The position numbers were made by a program, and so were the translations under genes. A stretch of 64,000 bases of DNA from the NCBI GenBank assembly GCA_017504945.1, contig JAFVQJ010000018.1, positions 56,310 through 120,309 on the forward strand, in the 5' to 3' direction. The stretch comes from Clostridia bacterium (GTDB lineage: Bacteria > Bacillota > Clostridia > Oscillospirales > RGIG5299). The notes beneath the pieces are model-generated. The model saw only the letters and a program-made list of their open reading frames with translations, did no database searches and was not told the DNA's origin. Below are positions 1 through 8,805 of this stretch, one piece after another (the first letter of the stretch is position 1; every line of letters starts with the position of its first letter).

Positions 1-1
1 T

Positions 2-496
2 GAGCTTTCCGAGCAATATCCCGAATATATGCTTTCAAAGCATAAGGGATATCCTACCGCAGAGCATTACGAAATACTTGCAAAGTACGGCGTTGCGCCC
101 TTTTACCGTAAGAGCTTTTTAAAGAATATCGACAGAGCAAAGAGCAAAGCCGAGCACGGCAAAGCGGGAGAGGAAGCGGCTTGCCGCCATCTCACCGAAA
201 AAGGCTTTGAAATAGTTGAGAGAAACTACCGCTTCAAAAAAAGCGAGATAGATATAATAGCCAAAAAGGATAACGGACTTTTTGCCGTTGAGGTAAAAAC
301 GCGAAGCTCCGAAAAATACGGCAGACCTGCCGACTTCGTGACCGATGCTCAACAGGAGCGCATAATCGAAGCGGCAAGACACTACCGAGCCGAGCGTTAT
401 CCCGAATACAGCTTACACTACGACATTATCGAGGTCTTGCTCGACAGCGAGGGAAGACCCGAAAAAATAAACCGTCTTGCAGGCGGATTTTGCTGA
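2..496 (+). CDS. RNase HII-YraN (UPF0102) fusion protein, C-terminal part, 5' end outside window
   Basis: The frame is open to the window edge, so this is the 3' part of a longer gene. The first ~45 residues match the C-terminal end of ribonuclease HII (HKGYPTxxHYEILxKYG followed by an R-K-S-F element), the enzyme that nicks RNA-DNA hybrids. With no stop it continues into a complete YraN/UPF0102 domain of about 115 residues: a GxxGEEAAxxxLxxxGF start, then RNYRFKKSEIDIIAKK and VEVKTRSSEKYG, the E-x-D and V-K-T-R residues of an endonuclease-like fold. No ATG, GTG or TTG lies in frame between the RNase HII tail and the YraN core, so YraN cannot easily be made separately. The M19 peptidase gene follows 13 nt downstream. 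The fusion is seen directly; the nuclease activity of YraN is only a family expectation. Confidence 0.85.
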   Translation, partial: ELSEQYPEYMLSKHKGYPTAEHYEILAKYGVAPFYRKSFLKNIDRAKSKAEHGKAGEEAACRHLTEKGFEIVERNYRFKKSEIDIIAKKDNGLFAVEVKTRSSEKYGRPADFVTDAQQERIIEAARHYRAERYPEYSLHYDIIEVLLDSEGRPEKINRLAGGFC

Positions 497-509
497 AAGG
501 ATGAGATAA

Positions 510-1448
510 ATGTATAATCTGTTTGATCTCCACTGCGACACAGCAACAGAAATGTTTGCAAAGAAGCAGTTTTTGATGAGTAACGACCTTAACATTTCCT
601 TAAATCAAAGAAGGAATATAGAAAAATATATTCAGACCTTTGCATTTTGGACTAAGGAGGACGAAAATACCTCAAAGCCGCGCTTCAAGAGCTTTACCGA
701 GTGCTATGCCTACTTTATGAAGGAATGTATCAAAAACAGCGATTCCGTTACCATAATCGCCGATAAAAGCGACCTTGAGGGAATAAAGTCAAACGGCAAA
801 ACCGGCATAATCCTTGCCATCGAGGGCGGCGGTGTTTTGGAGGGAAAGCCCGAGAACGTCGAAAAGCTTTATAAAAGCGGCATAAAGATGATAACGCTTA
901 CATGGAACCTCAAAAACGAGCTTTCGGGCGGTGTGCTCGACGAGGTCGAGAGCGGTCTTACCGAAACGGGTAAGAGCGTAATCGGCGAGATGGAGCGCCT
1001 CGGAATGATAGTCGACGTTTCTCACATCTCCGATAAGGGCTTTGAGGACGTTTGCAAGACCGCCAAAAAGCCTTTTATCGCAAGCCACTCAAATTCAAGA
1101 GCGCTCTGCGGTCATAAGCGCAACATTACTGACGATATGTTCAAGGAAATAGTAAGCCGCGGCGGTATCGTTGGAATAAATCTCTATTCTAAATTCCTTT
1201 CGGAAAAGGAAAGCACGACCGTATCCGACGTGCTTGCCCATATAGACCGCTTCTTAAAGCTCGGCGGCGAAAAAACGGTTGCCTTCGGCACCGATTTCGA
1301 CGGAGTTGAAAATCAACTTCCCGCAGAGCTTCCAAAGCTTGAAAATATGCACGTAATGGCAAAGCTTCTCGAGCAGAGCTACGGTAAGGAGCTTGCCGAG
1401 GATATAATGTTCAATAACGCCAACCGCTTTTTCCTGAAGCACATATAA
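510..1448 (+). CDS. Membrane dipeptidase (renal dipeptidase family, peptidase M19)
   Basis: Zinc dipeptidase of the M19 family, which hydrolyses dipeptides, often with a D-residue at the second position. Expected metal ligands are present: H8-x-D10 in FDLHCD, E105 in AIEGGG, H172 in VDVSHISD and H193 in ASHSNSRAL, followed by GTDFDG near residue 260. At 312 residues it has the usual bacterial length. There is no signal peptide, so it is probably cytosolic and may recycle cell-wall or nutrient dipeptides. The start is supported by AAAGGATGAG upstream. It sits between the RNase HII-YraN gene and thrC with gaps of 13 nt each and is probably co-transcribed with them. The substrate cannot be told from sequence. 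Confidence 0.88.
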   Translation: MYNLFDLHCDTATEMFAKKQFLMSNDLNISLNQRRNIEKYIQTFAFWTKEDENTSKPRFKSFTECYAYFMKECIKNSDSVTIIADKSDLEGIKSNGKTGIILAIEGGGVLEGKPENVEKLYKSGIKMITLTWNLKNELSGGVLDEVESGLTETGKSVIGEMERLGMIVDVSHISDKGFEDVCKTAKKPFIASHSNSRALCGHKRNITDDMFKEIVSRGGIVGINLYSKFLSEKESTTVSDVLAHIDRFLKLGGEKTVAFGTDFDGVENQLPAELPKLENMHVMAKLLEQSYGKELAEDIMFNNANRFFLKHI

Positions 1449-1461
1449 CGGAGGAATTCAA

Positions 1462-2937
1462 ATGTATATCAGCACAAGAGGACACGCCGAAAAAATAACC
1501 GCATCGCAGGCAATAGTTGCGGGCATCGCGCCCGACGGCGGTCTTTACGTTCCCGAGAGCTTTCCCAAATACAGTGAGCTCGATATTTCAAATCTTTGCG
1601 ACCTCGATTATAAAGGCCGCGCAAAATATATTCTTTCCGAGCTTCTCGACGATTTTACCGACGACGAGATAGCAAGCTGCGTAAACAATGCATACGGCAA
1701 CGGAAAGTTTCCCGAGGCGGTAGCCCCCATTGCTCCCGTTTCGGAAAATCTCTGGTCCTTGGAGCTTTGGCACGGTCCCACCTGTGCCTTTAAGGATATG
1801 GCGCTTCAAATACTCCCTCATCTTATGACCACCGCAATGAAGAAAAACGGAACCGATAAAAAGGTGCTTATTCTCGTTGCCACCAGCGGCGACACGGGCA
1901 AGGCGGCGTTAGAGGGCTTTAAGGACGTTGAGGGCACCAAGATAATCACCTTCTTCCCCGAGGAGGGTGTAAGCAAGGTACAGAAGCTTCAGATGACCAC
2001 TCAGGAGGGCAAAAACGTAAACGTTTTCGGCGTTTACGGCAATTTCGACGACGTTCAGACGGCTGTTAAAAAAATATTCGTAGATAAGAAGATAATAGAC
2101 GAGATCGCCGAGAAGGGCTACACCTTCTCATCGGCAAACTCAATAAACTGGGGAAGACTCGTTCCGCAGATAGTCTATTATTTCTCCGCATACTGCGATC
2201 TTGTAAATTCGGGATTTATCGGCATCGGCGACGAGATCGAATTCTGCGTTCCCACGGGCAACTTCGGCAATATTCTCGCAGGCTATTACGCCAGAAAGAT
2301 GGGACTTCCCGTAAAGCGCTTTATCTGCGCATCAAATGCGAATAACGTCCTCACCGACTTTATCACCACCGGTAAATATTCAAAGTGCAGAGATTTCTAC
2401 ACCACGATTAGTCCCTCGATGGATATTCTCATTTCGAGCAATCTCGAGCGTCTTTTGTTTGATTTGAGCGACAATAACGCCGAGGAGACCGCTGCTCTTA
2501 TGGAAGAGCTCAATAAGAGAGGCAGCTATTCGATATCCGAAGGGCTTAAAGAAAAGCTTCAGTCGCTCTTTGCGGCAGGCAGCTTAAACGACGAAAAGAC
2601 GATGCAGGAGATAAAGGCAAGATACACCGATGACAATTATCTTTGCGATACTCATACCGCAGTTGCACTCGGCGTTTACCGTCAGGTAGGCGATAAAGAT
2701 ACCACCACCGTTATCGTCTCCACCGCCGACCCCTACAAATTCAACTATCCCGTTTTGAAGGCGATAGGCGCCCCGATAAACGACAGTATGAACGAATTTA
2801 TGCTCGTTGACGAGCTTGCGAGATTTACAAAAACCAAAATTCCCGCACAGATAAGCTCGTTAAAAACCAAAGAGGTTCGCTTTAACGAGAAGATAGCGAA
2901 ATACGGAATAGCAAATAAGGTACGCGAATCGATATAA
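1462..2937 (+). CDS. thrC: Threonine synthase
   Basis: PLP enzyme that converts O-phosphohomoserine to threonine and phosphate, the last step of threonine synthesis. The PLP lysine is K111 in CAFKDMAL, preceded by LELWHGPT; ATSGDTGKAALEGF and PTGNFGNILAGYYA supply phosphate and cofactor contacts. The 491-residue length and N-terminal YISTRG put it in the long fungal/proteobacterial-like subgroup. A strong GGAGG lies 9 nt before the ATG. No hom or thrB is adjacent. A small hairpin (GCTTCC-TTTC-GGAAGC, 2943-2958) follows the stop without a T-run, facing the convergent DUF1540 gene. Confidence 0.95.
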   Translation: MYISTRGHAEKITASQAIVAGIAPDGGLYVPESFPKYSELDISNLCDLDYKGRAKYILSELLDDFTDDEIASCVNNAYGNGKFPEAVAPIAPVSENLWSLELWHGPTCAFKDMALQILPHLMTTAMKKNGTDKKVLILVATSGDTGKAALEGFKDVEGTKIITFFPEEGVSKVQKLQMTTQEGKNVNVFGVYGNFDDVQTAVKKIFVDKKIIDEIAEKGYTFSSANSINWGRLVPQIVYYFSAYCDLVNSGFIGIGDEIEFCVPTGNFGNILAGYYARKMGLPVKRFICASNANNVLTDFITTGKYSKCRDFYTTISPSMDILISSNLERLLFDLSDNNAEETAALMEELNKRGSYSISEGLKEKLQSLFAAGSLNDEKTMQEIKARYTDDNYLCDTHTAVALGVYRQVGDKDTTTVIVSTADPYKFNYPVLKAIGAPINDSMNEFMLVDELARFTKTKIPAQISSLKTKEVRFNEKIAKYGIANKVRESI

Positions 2938-2960
2938 TATGTAGCTTCCTTTCGGAAGCG

Positions 2961-3143
2961 TCAGCTCTGCGGCTTTTCCTCAAAGGTAGCACATTCGGTC
3001 TGATTGCATTTGCAAGCGCTCTGAGGGCCAACCTTTATCGTCTTTGCATTGCAGCCGTTATCCTCGGTATGATGGATACAGCTCTTTACAACGCAACAGA
3101 TGTTATGTGCGCTGCATTGCTTTTGTTCGTTTTGCTGATTCAC
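2961..3143 (-). CDS. DUF1540 domain small cysteine-rich protein
   Basis: A 60-residue protein with the DUF1540 pattern: cysteines in pairs (C-x5-CC-x3-SC-x-HH ... GCNAKTIKVG ... C-x-C-x4-C-ATF). The spacing suggests metal binding, probably one site made of four or more Cys. DUF1540 proteins are common in spore-formers and have no assigned reaction. The start is a GTG at 3143, preceded at good distance by AAGGTGA, and the next codons read NQQNEQKQC. It is the only minus-strand gene in the first 8.8 kb and is divergent from the metallophosphoesterase gene. Confidence 0.8.
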   Translation of the reverse strand: MNQQNEQKQCSAHNICCVVKSCIHHTEDNGCNAKTIKVGPQSACKCNQTECATFEEKPQS

Positions 3144-3171
3144 AGAAAATCACCTTTCTTAAAATCGTATG

Positions 3172-3189
3172 GTAATCACAAGTAATTAC
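3172..3189. promoter_or_regulatory. Imperfect inverted repeat between two divergent genes
   Basis: GTAATCAC-AA-GTAATTAC, 7 of 8 positions symmetric, lies in the 91-nt gap between the DUF1540 gene and the metallophosphoesterase gene. It could be an operator for either promoter. The region is AT-rich, so chance is not excluded. Confidence 0.25.
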
Positions 3190-3234
3190 AACGATAGAAT
3201 ACCCCAAAAAAACAAATAAATTCAAGGAAAAAAT

Positions 3235-3939
3235 ATGGCAGTATTTATAATCGGCGATCTTCACCTGTCACTCGGCACCGATAAGCCGATGGATATTTTT
3301 CCCGGCTGGAGCAACCATACAGAGCTGCTCGAAAGGAATTGGAACGAGGCGGTATCAGAAAACGATACCGTAATAATCCCCGGCGATATCTCGTGGGGAA
3401 TGACGGTGGAAGAGGCGCTACCCGACCTTAAATTTATAAACGGCTTAAACGGTAAAAAAATAATACTTAAGGGAAATCATGACTATTGGTGGCAGAGCAT
3501 GAAAAAGCTCGAGGAGCTCAAAGAAGAGCAGGGGCTTGATACCATATCCTTTCTCTTTAACAACGCCTACGAGGCAGAGGACTTCATAATCTGCGGCACG
3601 CGCGGCTGGCAGATAATAGGTGAGACCAAAAGCCTTGAGGACAAAAAGATAATGGATAGAGAATCGGGCAGATTTACCCTCTCGGTAAACTGTGCCAAAT
3701 GGCTTGAGGGCTACGGCACCAAAAAAATGATAGCGGTATTTCACTATCCTCCCATCTTCGATAAATTCGTTTTCGACGGACTTTTCGACATAATGCTCGA
3801 GCAGGGAATAGAGGAGTGCTATTTCGGCCATCTGCACGGAAAGATCAATCCGAAGGTAGCCGTTTGCGAAAAATATAATATAATTTGTAAATTAATATCT
3901 GCAGATTTTCTTAAATTTTCGCCATTAAAGTTGACATAA
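3235..3939 (+). CDS. Calcineurin-like metallophosphoesterase
   Basis: A 234-residue two-metal phosphoesterase. All five motifs are in order: GDLH at residues 7-10, GDISWG at 50-55, GNHD at 80-83, a histidine in FHYPP near 170, and GHLHG at 198-202. The W-W after GNHDY and the GWSNH element near residue 25 are typical of a Bacillota subgroup of unknown substrate. No signal peptide, so cytosolic. The tig promoter begins inside the last codons. I see no strong SD; AAGGAAAAAAT precedes the ATG. Substrate unknown. Confidence 0.85.
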   Translation: MAVFIIGDLHLSLGTDKPMDIFPGWSNHTELLERNWNEAVSENDTVIIPGDISWGMTVEEALPDLKFINGLNGKKIILKGNHDYWWQSMKKLEELKEEQGLDTISFLFNNAYEAEDFIICGTRGWQIIGETKSLEDKKIMDRESGRFTLSVNCAKWLEGYGTKKMIAVFHYPPIFDKFVFDGLFDIMLEQGIEECYFGHLHGKINPKVAVCEKYNIICKLISADFLKFSPLKLT

Positions 3940-3958
3940 TTTAAAAAATGAGTATAAT
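3931..3958 (+). promoter_or_regulatory. SigA promoter of tig
   Basis: TTGACA (3931-3936), 16-nt spacer, TATAAT (3953-3958): both hexamers are perfect. The -35 overlaps the stop codon of the upstream phosphoesterase gene. It would start transcription about 25 nt before the tig ATG and could drive tig-clpP-clpX. Confidence 0.85.
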
Positions 3959-3989
3959 TATTATGATATATTATTGGAGGTTTAAATAA

Positions 3990-5384
3990 ATGAAACTCGT
4001 TGAGAAAAAAAAACTTGAAAACAGCACCGTATCTCTTGAGGTAACGGTAACGGCAGAGGAATTCGAGGCAGCTTGCGCCAGATCCTACAAGAAAAATATC
4101 GGTAAAATGAAGATAAACGGCTTCAGACCCGGAAAGGCTCCCCGTCACATCGTCGAGAAGCTTTACGGTCCCGAGGTATTTTATGAGGATGCGGTAGACG
4201 ACACCTGCTATCTCGCATTTTCCGAGGCAGCACTCGAGGCAGGCATCGAGCCCGTTGACCGTCCTTCCATCGAGCTTAAGGGCACCGTGTCCAAGGAAGG
4301 CTATACCTTCGTTGCAACGGTAGCAGTAAAGCCCGAGGTAACGCTTGGCGAATATAAGGGCGTAAAGGTCGACAGGATCGTTTCCACCGTAACCGATGCC
4401 GACGTTGACGTTGAGCTTAAAAAATATCAGGAGAGATATTCACGTCTTGTTCCCGTAACCGACAGAGCATCTGCACTCGGCGACACCGTAGTTATCGACT
4501 ACGAGGGCTTTACCGGCGGCGTAGCATTCGAGGGAGGCAAGGATGAGAACCACAACCTCAAGCTCGGCTCCGGTCAGTTTATCCCCGGCTTCGAGGATCA
4601 GCTCGTTGGCAAAAACGCAGGCGAGGACGTTGAGGTTAACGTTAAATTCCCCGATGAATATCATTCCGACGAGCTTGCAGGCAAGGAAGCGGTATTCAAG
4701 GTAAAGGTTAAGGAAGTAAAGACCACCGAGCTTCCCGAAATAAACGACGAGTTTGTTAAAGATATTTCCGAATTCGATACTCTCGACGCTTTCAAGGCAG
4801 ATTTAAAGGCAAAAATGCAGAAATCGCGTGACGAGGAGTCGGATAATTTCGTTGTCGACAGAATCATCTCTATCGTAGTAGAGAATATGAAGGCAGAGAT
4901 CCCCGCAGTAATGTACGATAACGAACTTCAGAACATAATGAGCGAATACGATCAGCGCCTTCGTCAGCAGGGTATGGATCTCGATTCCTATATGCAGTAT
5001 CTCGGTCAGAACGCCGATGATTTCAAGAAGCTCTTCCAGCCCCAGGCTGAAGCAAGAGTAAAATCACGCCTTGCACTCGAGGCAGTTGCGGTAGCAGAGA
5101 AGATCGCCGTATCCGAGGAAGAGATCAACGACGAATACAACAGACTTGCCGATATGTATAAGGCGCCCGTTGAGTCGCTCAAGATGTATATCCCCGAGGC
5201 AGATATGAGAAAGGATCTTTCCGTTTCCAAGGCACTTGAGTTCCTCAAGGCACACGCAGAGATCACCGACAAGGCAGCAGAGGACGTAAAGCCCGCAAAG
5301 AAGCCCGCTGCAAAGAAATCCACCGCAAAGAAGCCTGCAGCAAAGAAGACCGCTGCAAAGGAAACCGAAGAAAAAGCGGAATAA
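3990..5384 (+). CDS. tig: Trigger factor (peptidyl-prolyl isomerase chaperone) with Lys/Ala-rich tail
   Basis: Ribosome-bound chaperone that receives nascent chains at the exit tunnel. The ribosome-docking loop GFRPGKAP is at residues 44-51, an FKBP-type PPIase domain spans roughly 155-240 (GDTVVIDYEGF to the KFPDEY element), and the rest is the helical C-terminal cradle. Unlike the usual ~430 residues, this protein has 464: the last ~33 residues are a low-complexity tail of AKKPA / AKKST / AKKTA units ending in an acidic patch. The SD is GGAGG. It is followed by clpP and clpX, the common tig-clpP-clpX order. The tail could bind rRNA or other polyanions; that is inference. Confidence 0.95.
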   Translation: MKLVEKKKLENSTVSLEVTVTAEEFEAACARSYKKNIGKMKINGFRPGKAPRHIVEKLYGPEVFYEDAVDDTCYLAFSEAALEAGIEPVDRPSIELKGTVSKEGYTFVATVAVKPEVTLGEYKGVKVDRIVSTVTDADVDVELKKYQERYSRLVPVTDRASALGDTVVIDYEGFTGGVAFEGGKDENHNLKLGSGQFIPGFEDQLVGKNAGEDVEVNVKFPDEYHSDELAGKEAVFKVKVKEVKTTELPEINDEFVKDISEFDTLDAFKADLKAKMQKSRDEESDNFVVDRIISIVVENMKAEIPAVMYDNELQNIMSEYDQRLRQQGMDLDSYMQYLGQNADDFKKLFQPQAEARVKSRLALEAVAVAEKIAVSEEEINDEYNRLADMYKAPVESLKMYIPEADMRKDLSVSKALEFLKAHAEITDKAAEDVKPAKKPAAKKSTAKKPAAKKTAAKETEEKAE

Positions 5385-5443
5385 TTTCGCAGTCCTTGAA
5401 TATTATCAATAAGTATGTCAATAATTATCGTGAGGTGTTTTAA

Positions 5444-6025
5444 ATGAGTTTAGTTCCTATGGTCGTTGAACAGACAAACAGAGGCGAGAGGTCCTACGAC
5501 ATTTTCTCAAGGCTTCTTAACGACAGAATTATAATACTTTCAGAGGAAGTAAATGACACTACCGCGAGCCTTATAGTATCACAGCTCCTTTACCTCGAAT
5601 CGCAGGATCCCGATAAAGATATAAGCTTTTATATCAACAGTCCCGGCGGCTCGGTATCGGCAGGCTTTGCAATTTACGACACTATGAACTATATCAAGTG
5701 CGACGTATCTACCATCTGCATAGGTATGGCGGCGAGCATGGGTGCATTTTTGCTCTCATCGGGTGCAAAGGGCAAGAGATTTGCTCTTCCCAACAGCGAG
5801 ATAATGATCCATCAGCCTTTAGGCGGAATGCAGGGTCAGGCAAGCGATATCAAGATCCACGCCGACCACATTATCAATACCCGCTCCAAGCTCAACAATA
5901 TCCTTGCGGCAAACACGGGTAAATCGCTTGATATAATCGAGAAGGATACCGAGAGAGATAACTTTATGTCGGCGGCAGAGGCTGCGGCATACGGTCTTAT
6001 CGATAAGGTGATCGAGAAAAGATAA
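5444..6025 (+). CDS. clpP: ATP-dependent Clp protease proteolytic subunit ClpP
   Basis: Serine protease subunit that forms the tetradecameric barrel fed by ClpX or ClpC. The triad falls at the classical positions: S98 in [10 protein letters not shown]123 in [10 protein letters not shown]172 in ERDNF. The oxyanion GGS motif is at 68-70. With 193 residues it is full length, with no extra pro-region beyond [21 protein letters not shown] precedes the ATG. clpX follows 48 nt downstream. The MecA-like protein at 47.4 kb is a possible adaptor for a Clp ATPase elsewhere in the genome. Confidence 0.97.
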   Translation: MSLVPMVVEQTNRGERSYDIFSRLLNDRIIILSEEVNDTTASLIVSQLLYLESQDPDKDISFYINSPGGSVSAGFAIYDTMNYIKCDVSTICIGMAASMGAFLLSSGAKGKRFALPNSEIMIHQPLGGMQGQASDIKIHADHIINTRSKLNNILAANTGKSLDIIEKDTERDNFMSAAEAAAYGLIDKVIEKR

Positions 6026-6073
6026 TTTAAACGAAGCAGGCTTTTGCCTGCTTTGTTTGTAAGAGGTAAAATT

Positions 6074-7321
6074 ATGAGCGAAAAAAATAACGATACCGTC
6101 CGTTGCTCCGTCTGCGGCGCCACGCAGGACAGCGGCTGCTTCTTTATGTATTACAACGGAATATATATATGTCAGGACTGTCTTAATAAGCAGGGCATCT
6201 ACGATACCGAGGATATGGAGCTTATTGCAGAGGAGCAGATAGCGGAGCCCGCTGAAAAGGAAGCCGCAATAAATCTTATGCGCCCTCACGAGATAAAGGA
6301 AATACTCGATAACTACGTTATCGGTCAGGATAATGCCAAGAAGGCGCTTTGCGTTGCCGTTTATAACCACTATAAAAGAATAAGCTCGCTTGACGACGGC
6401 GATGACGTTGAGCTTCAGAAGAGCAACGTGTTGCTTTTAGGTCCCTCCGGCTGCGGAAAAACTCTAATGGCGCAGGTGCTTGCGAAAACGCTCAACGTTC
6501 CCTTTGCAATAGCCGATGCAACTACTCTTACCGAGGCAGGCTACGTAGGCGAGGACGTTGAAAATATCCTCTTGCGTCTTATTCAGGCGGCGGATTTCGA
6601 TTTAAAGAAGGCGTCGCACGGTATAATCTACGTTGACGAGATAGATAAGATCGCCAGAAAGAGCGAAAACCCCTCGATCACGCGTGACGTAAGCGGCGAG
6701 GGCGTTCAGCAGGCGCTTTTGAAGATAGTTGAGGGTACGGTTGCAAACGTTCCTCCGCAGGGCGGCAGAAAGCATCCACAGCAGGAGTATATCAGGCTCG
6801 ATACCTCAAATATCCTCTTCATTTGCGGCGGCGCATTCGACGGAATCGAGAAGATAGTTGAAAAGCGCACCAATAAGACCTCAATGGGCTTTAACTCCGA
6901 CCTCGAATCAAAGACCGAGGAGAGCAAGAGCGCGTTTTACCGCAAGGTAATGCCGCACGACCTTATAAAATACGGTCTTATCCCCGAGCTTATAGGCAGA
7001 CTTCCCGTTATCACCACCGTTGACGATCTCGACGAAGCAGCCTTCGTTAAAATACTCACCGAGCCCAAAAACTCGCTTATTAAGCAATATCAGAAGCTGT
7101 TTAAGTTTGATAACATCAAGCTCACCTTCGAACAGGACGCTCTCCTTACCGTTGCCAAAAAGGCAAAAGAGCGCAATATGGGCGCGCGAGGACTTAGAAG
7201 CGTTTTGGAAAACGTTATGACGGAAATAATGTTCGACCTTCCCGCCGATAACAGCATTAAAGAGGTAATAATTACAAAGGCTGTAATAGAGCAGAGTGAA
7301 GCTCCCGTAATAATAAAATAA
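6074..7321 (+). CDS. clpX: ATP-dependent Clp protease ATP-binding subunit ClpX
   Basis: AAA+ unfoldase that feeds substrates to ClpP. N-terminal C4 zinc-binding domain: C11, C14, C33, C36. Walker A GPSGCGKT is at 123-130 and Walker [10 protein letters not shown] at about 184-191; the sensor/arginine region ELIGRLPVI follows, and MGFNSD may occupy the ClpP-docking loop position. I chose the ATG at 6074 (415 residues) because AAGAGGTAAA sits just upstream; a TTG 30 nt earlier has no SD. The gene ends 72 nt before dpaA, where no factor-independent terminator is visible, so read-through into dpaA is possible. Confidence 0.96.
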   Translation: MSEKNNDTVRCSVCGATQDSGCFFMYYNGIYICQDCLNKQGIYDTEDMELIAEEQIAEPAEKEAAINLMRPHEIKEILDNYVIGQDNAKKALCVAVYNHYKRISSLDDGDDVELQKSNVLLLGPSGCGKTLMAQVLAKTLNVPFAIADATTLTEAGYVGEDVENILLRLIQAADFDLKKASHGIIYVDEIDKIARKSENPSITRDVSGEGVQQALLKIVEGTVANVPPQGGRKHPQQEYIRLDTSNILFICGGAFDGIEKIVEKRTNKTSMGFNSDLESKTEESKSAFYRKVMPHDLIKYGLIPELIGRLPVITTVDDLDEAAFVKILTEPKNSLIKQYQKLFKFDNIKLTFEQDALLTVAKKAKERNMGARGLRSVLENVMTEIMFDLPADNSIKEVIITKAVIEQSEAPVIIK

Positions 7322-7344
7322 AACCGAATAATTAAAAGCAACTG

Positions 7345-7384
7345 CCTCCGTGTCTGCATAGAATGTAATATGCTGATACGGAGG
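7345..7384 (+). promoter_or_regulatory. Hairpin enclosing the dpaA ribosome-binding site, with a possible sporulation promoter inside
   Basis: Bases 7345-7354 pair with 7375-7384 (10 bp, one G-U), then after a T-T mismatch 7356-7360 pair with 7369-7373, leaving an 8-nt loop. The SD CGGAGG (7379-7384) lies wholly in the 3' arm, 9 nt before the dpaA ATG. GCATAGAATGTA at 7356-7367 resembles a SigK -10 (CATAnnnTA, with one mismatch), and an AC at 7341-7342 sits at a plausible -35 distance. The pairing is seen; the promoter is inference. Confidence 0.55.
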
Positions 7385-7393
7385 TAAAATTTT

Positions 7394-8236
7394 ATGAGTA
7401 AAAAAATTGCCGTAATAGGCGGAGATATGCGACAGATATATCTTGTAAGATCGCTTAAAAAATACGGCTACAGCGTTAAATGCTTCGGCTTCGATAAAAC
7501 GGACGTAGAGTGCGAAAAAACGCTTTGCGATACGGTTTTCGGCTGTGAAACCGTAATATTGCCACTGCCCGCAACGACAGACGGAATATATATAAATATG
7601 CCGCTTTCCGATGAGAAGGTAACGGTTGAAGAAATAGTACGGCTGTCGTCGGACTGCGGCTCGGTGCTCGGAGGCAGACTTGACGGTATAAAAGGGCTTT
7701 TTAAAGCAAAAACGGTTGATTACATAGATCGTGAGGAGGTCGCCGTAAAAAATGCTATACCCACCGCGGAGGGCGCTATACAAATAGCAATGAACGAGTT
7801 GCCGATAACTGTCTTCGGAATGAACTGCTTGGTAACGGGCTTTGGCAGAGTTTCGCGCGCCCTTTGCTCAAGACTGAAGGCGCTCGGGGCAAAAGTAACG
7901 GTTGCGGCAAGAAAGATTTCCGATCTCGCGTGGATAGAGGAGGGCGGCTTTGTACCCCTGCCGTTTTCAAGGCTTTCCCTTAGCCTTTCGGAATTTGATT
8001 GCATCTTCAACACAGTTCCGCAAAAGGTGTTTAACCGCCCCGAGCTGTTAAATATATCTCCCGACGCGATAATAGTCGATCTCGCGTCAAAGCCGGGCGG
8101 CGTAGATCTTGACGAGGCGCTTTTGCAAAACAAAAAGGTTATATGGGCGCTTTCGCTTCCCGGAAAGGTAGCCGCAAAAACGAGCGGCGAGATAATAGCG
8201 AAAACGGTAATTCACATATTGGAGGAAGAACTGTGA
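7394..8236 (+). CDS. dpaA: Dipicolinate synthase subunit A
   Basis: With DpaB it makes dipicolinate from dihydrodipicolinate in the mother cell; the product enters the forespore core and gives heat resistance. The 280 residues show an N-terminal Rossmann-like unit (IAVIGGDMRQIYLVRSL) and a second nucleotide-binding motif (CLVTGFGRVSRAL) near residue 145, as in the SpoVFA family. The C-terminus LASKPGGVD is typical. dpaB overlaps the stop by 3 nt (GTGA), indicating translational coupling. The SD lies in a strong hairpin (separate entry). Its substrate comes from the DapA reaction encoded at 50.4 kb. Confidence 0.93.
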   Translation: MSKKIAVIGGDMRQIYLVRSLKKYGYSVKCFGFDKTDVECEKTLCDTVFGCETVILPLPATTDGIYINMPLSDEKVTVEEIVRLSSDCGSVLGGRLDGIKGLFKAKTVDYIDREEVAVKNAIPTAEGAIQIAMNELPITVFGMNCLVTGFGRVSRALCSRLKALGAKVTVAARKISDLAWIEEGGFVPLPFSRLSLSLSEFDCIFNTVPQKVFNRPELLNISPDAIIVDLASKPGGVDLDEALLQNKKVIWALSLPGKVAAKTSGEIIAKTVIHILEEEL

Positions 8237-8805
8237 ACGGTAAAAAACTAACACTCGGCTTTTGCATAACGGGCTCCTTTTGCACCTTCGGCGAAATAAT
8301 TCCGAAGCTCAAGCCGCTGTGCGAAAGCTTTGATATAATGCCTATAATGTCCTTTAACGCCTATAATATCGATAGCCGATTCGGTAAAAGCACCGATTTT
8401 ATAGATAAGATCGAAAAGACCACGGGCAAAAAAATAATACACACGATTGAGGGCGCAGAACCGATCGGTGCAAAGGGACTTTGCGACGTAATGATAATAA
8501 TGCCATGTACGGGAAACACCGCCGCAAAGCTCGCTCTCGGAATAACCGACACACCCGTAACAATGGCGGCAAAGGGGCATCTTCGAAACGGACGTCCGCT
8601 CGTCATAGCAATATCTACAAACGACGCTATGGCGGCAAACTATAAAAATATAGCAATGCTTCAGAATACGAAAAATATCTATTTCGTGCCCTACCGTCAG
8701 GACGACTGCAACAAAAAGCCGACCTCATTAATAGCCGATTTCACAAAGGCAGAGGAAGCGATAAGATCGGCACTGAGCGGAAAGCAGCTTCAACCCTTAA
8801 TATGA
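8233..8805 (+). CDS. dpaB: Dipicolinate synthase subunit B (flavoprotein-like)
   Basis: A 190-residue flavoprotein-fold subunit of dipicolinate synthase (SpoVFB). The start is GTG at 8233, overlapping the dpaA stop; GGAGGAAGA is directly upstream. The mature frame begins VNGKKLTLGFCITGSFCTF; MPCTGNTAAKLALGITDTPVTMAAKGHLR corresponds to the phosphate/flavin-contact loop region of the family. A strong bidirectional terminator begins at the stop codon. It works only with DpaA. Confidence 0.93.
   Translation: MNGKKLTLGFCITGSFCTFGEIIPKLKPLCESFDIMPIMSFNAYNIDSRFGKSTDFIDKIEKTTGKKIIHTIEGAEPIGAKGLCDVMIIMPCTGNTAAKLALGITDTPVTMAAKGHLRNGRPLVIAISTNDAMAANYKNIAMLQNTKNIYFVPYRQDDCNKKPTSLIADFTKAEEAIRSALSGKQLQPLI

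Noticed and set aside
2943..2958. Terminator after thrC
   Set aside because: The 6-bp hairpin has no T-run on either strand; it is too weak to call.
6908..7783. A 291-codon open frame on the minus strand across the clpX-dpaA junction
   Set aside because: Tyr/Phe/Arg-rich translation typical of an antisense shadow; it crosses two clear plus-strand genes.
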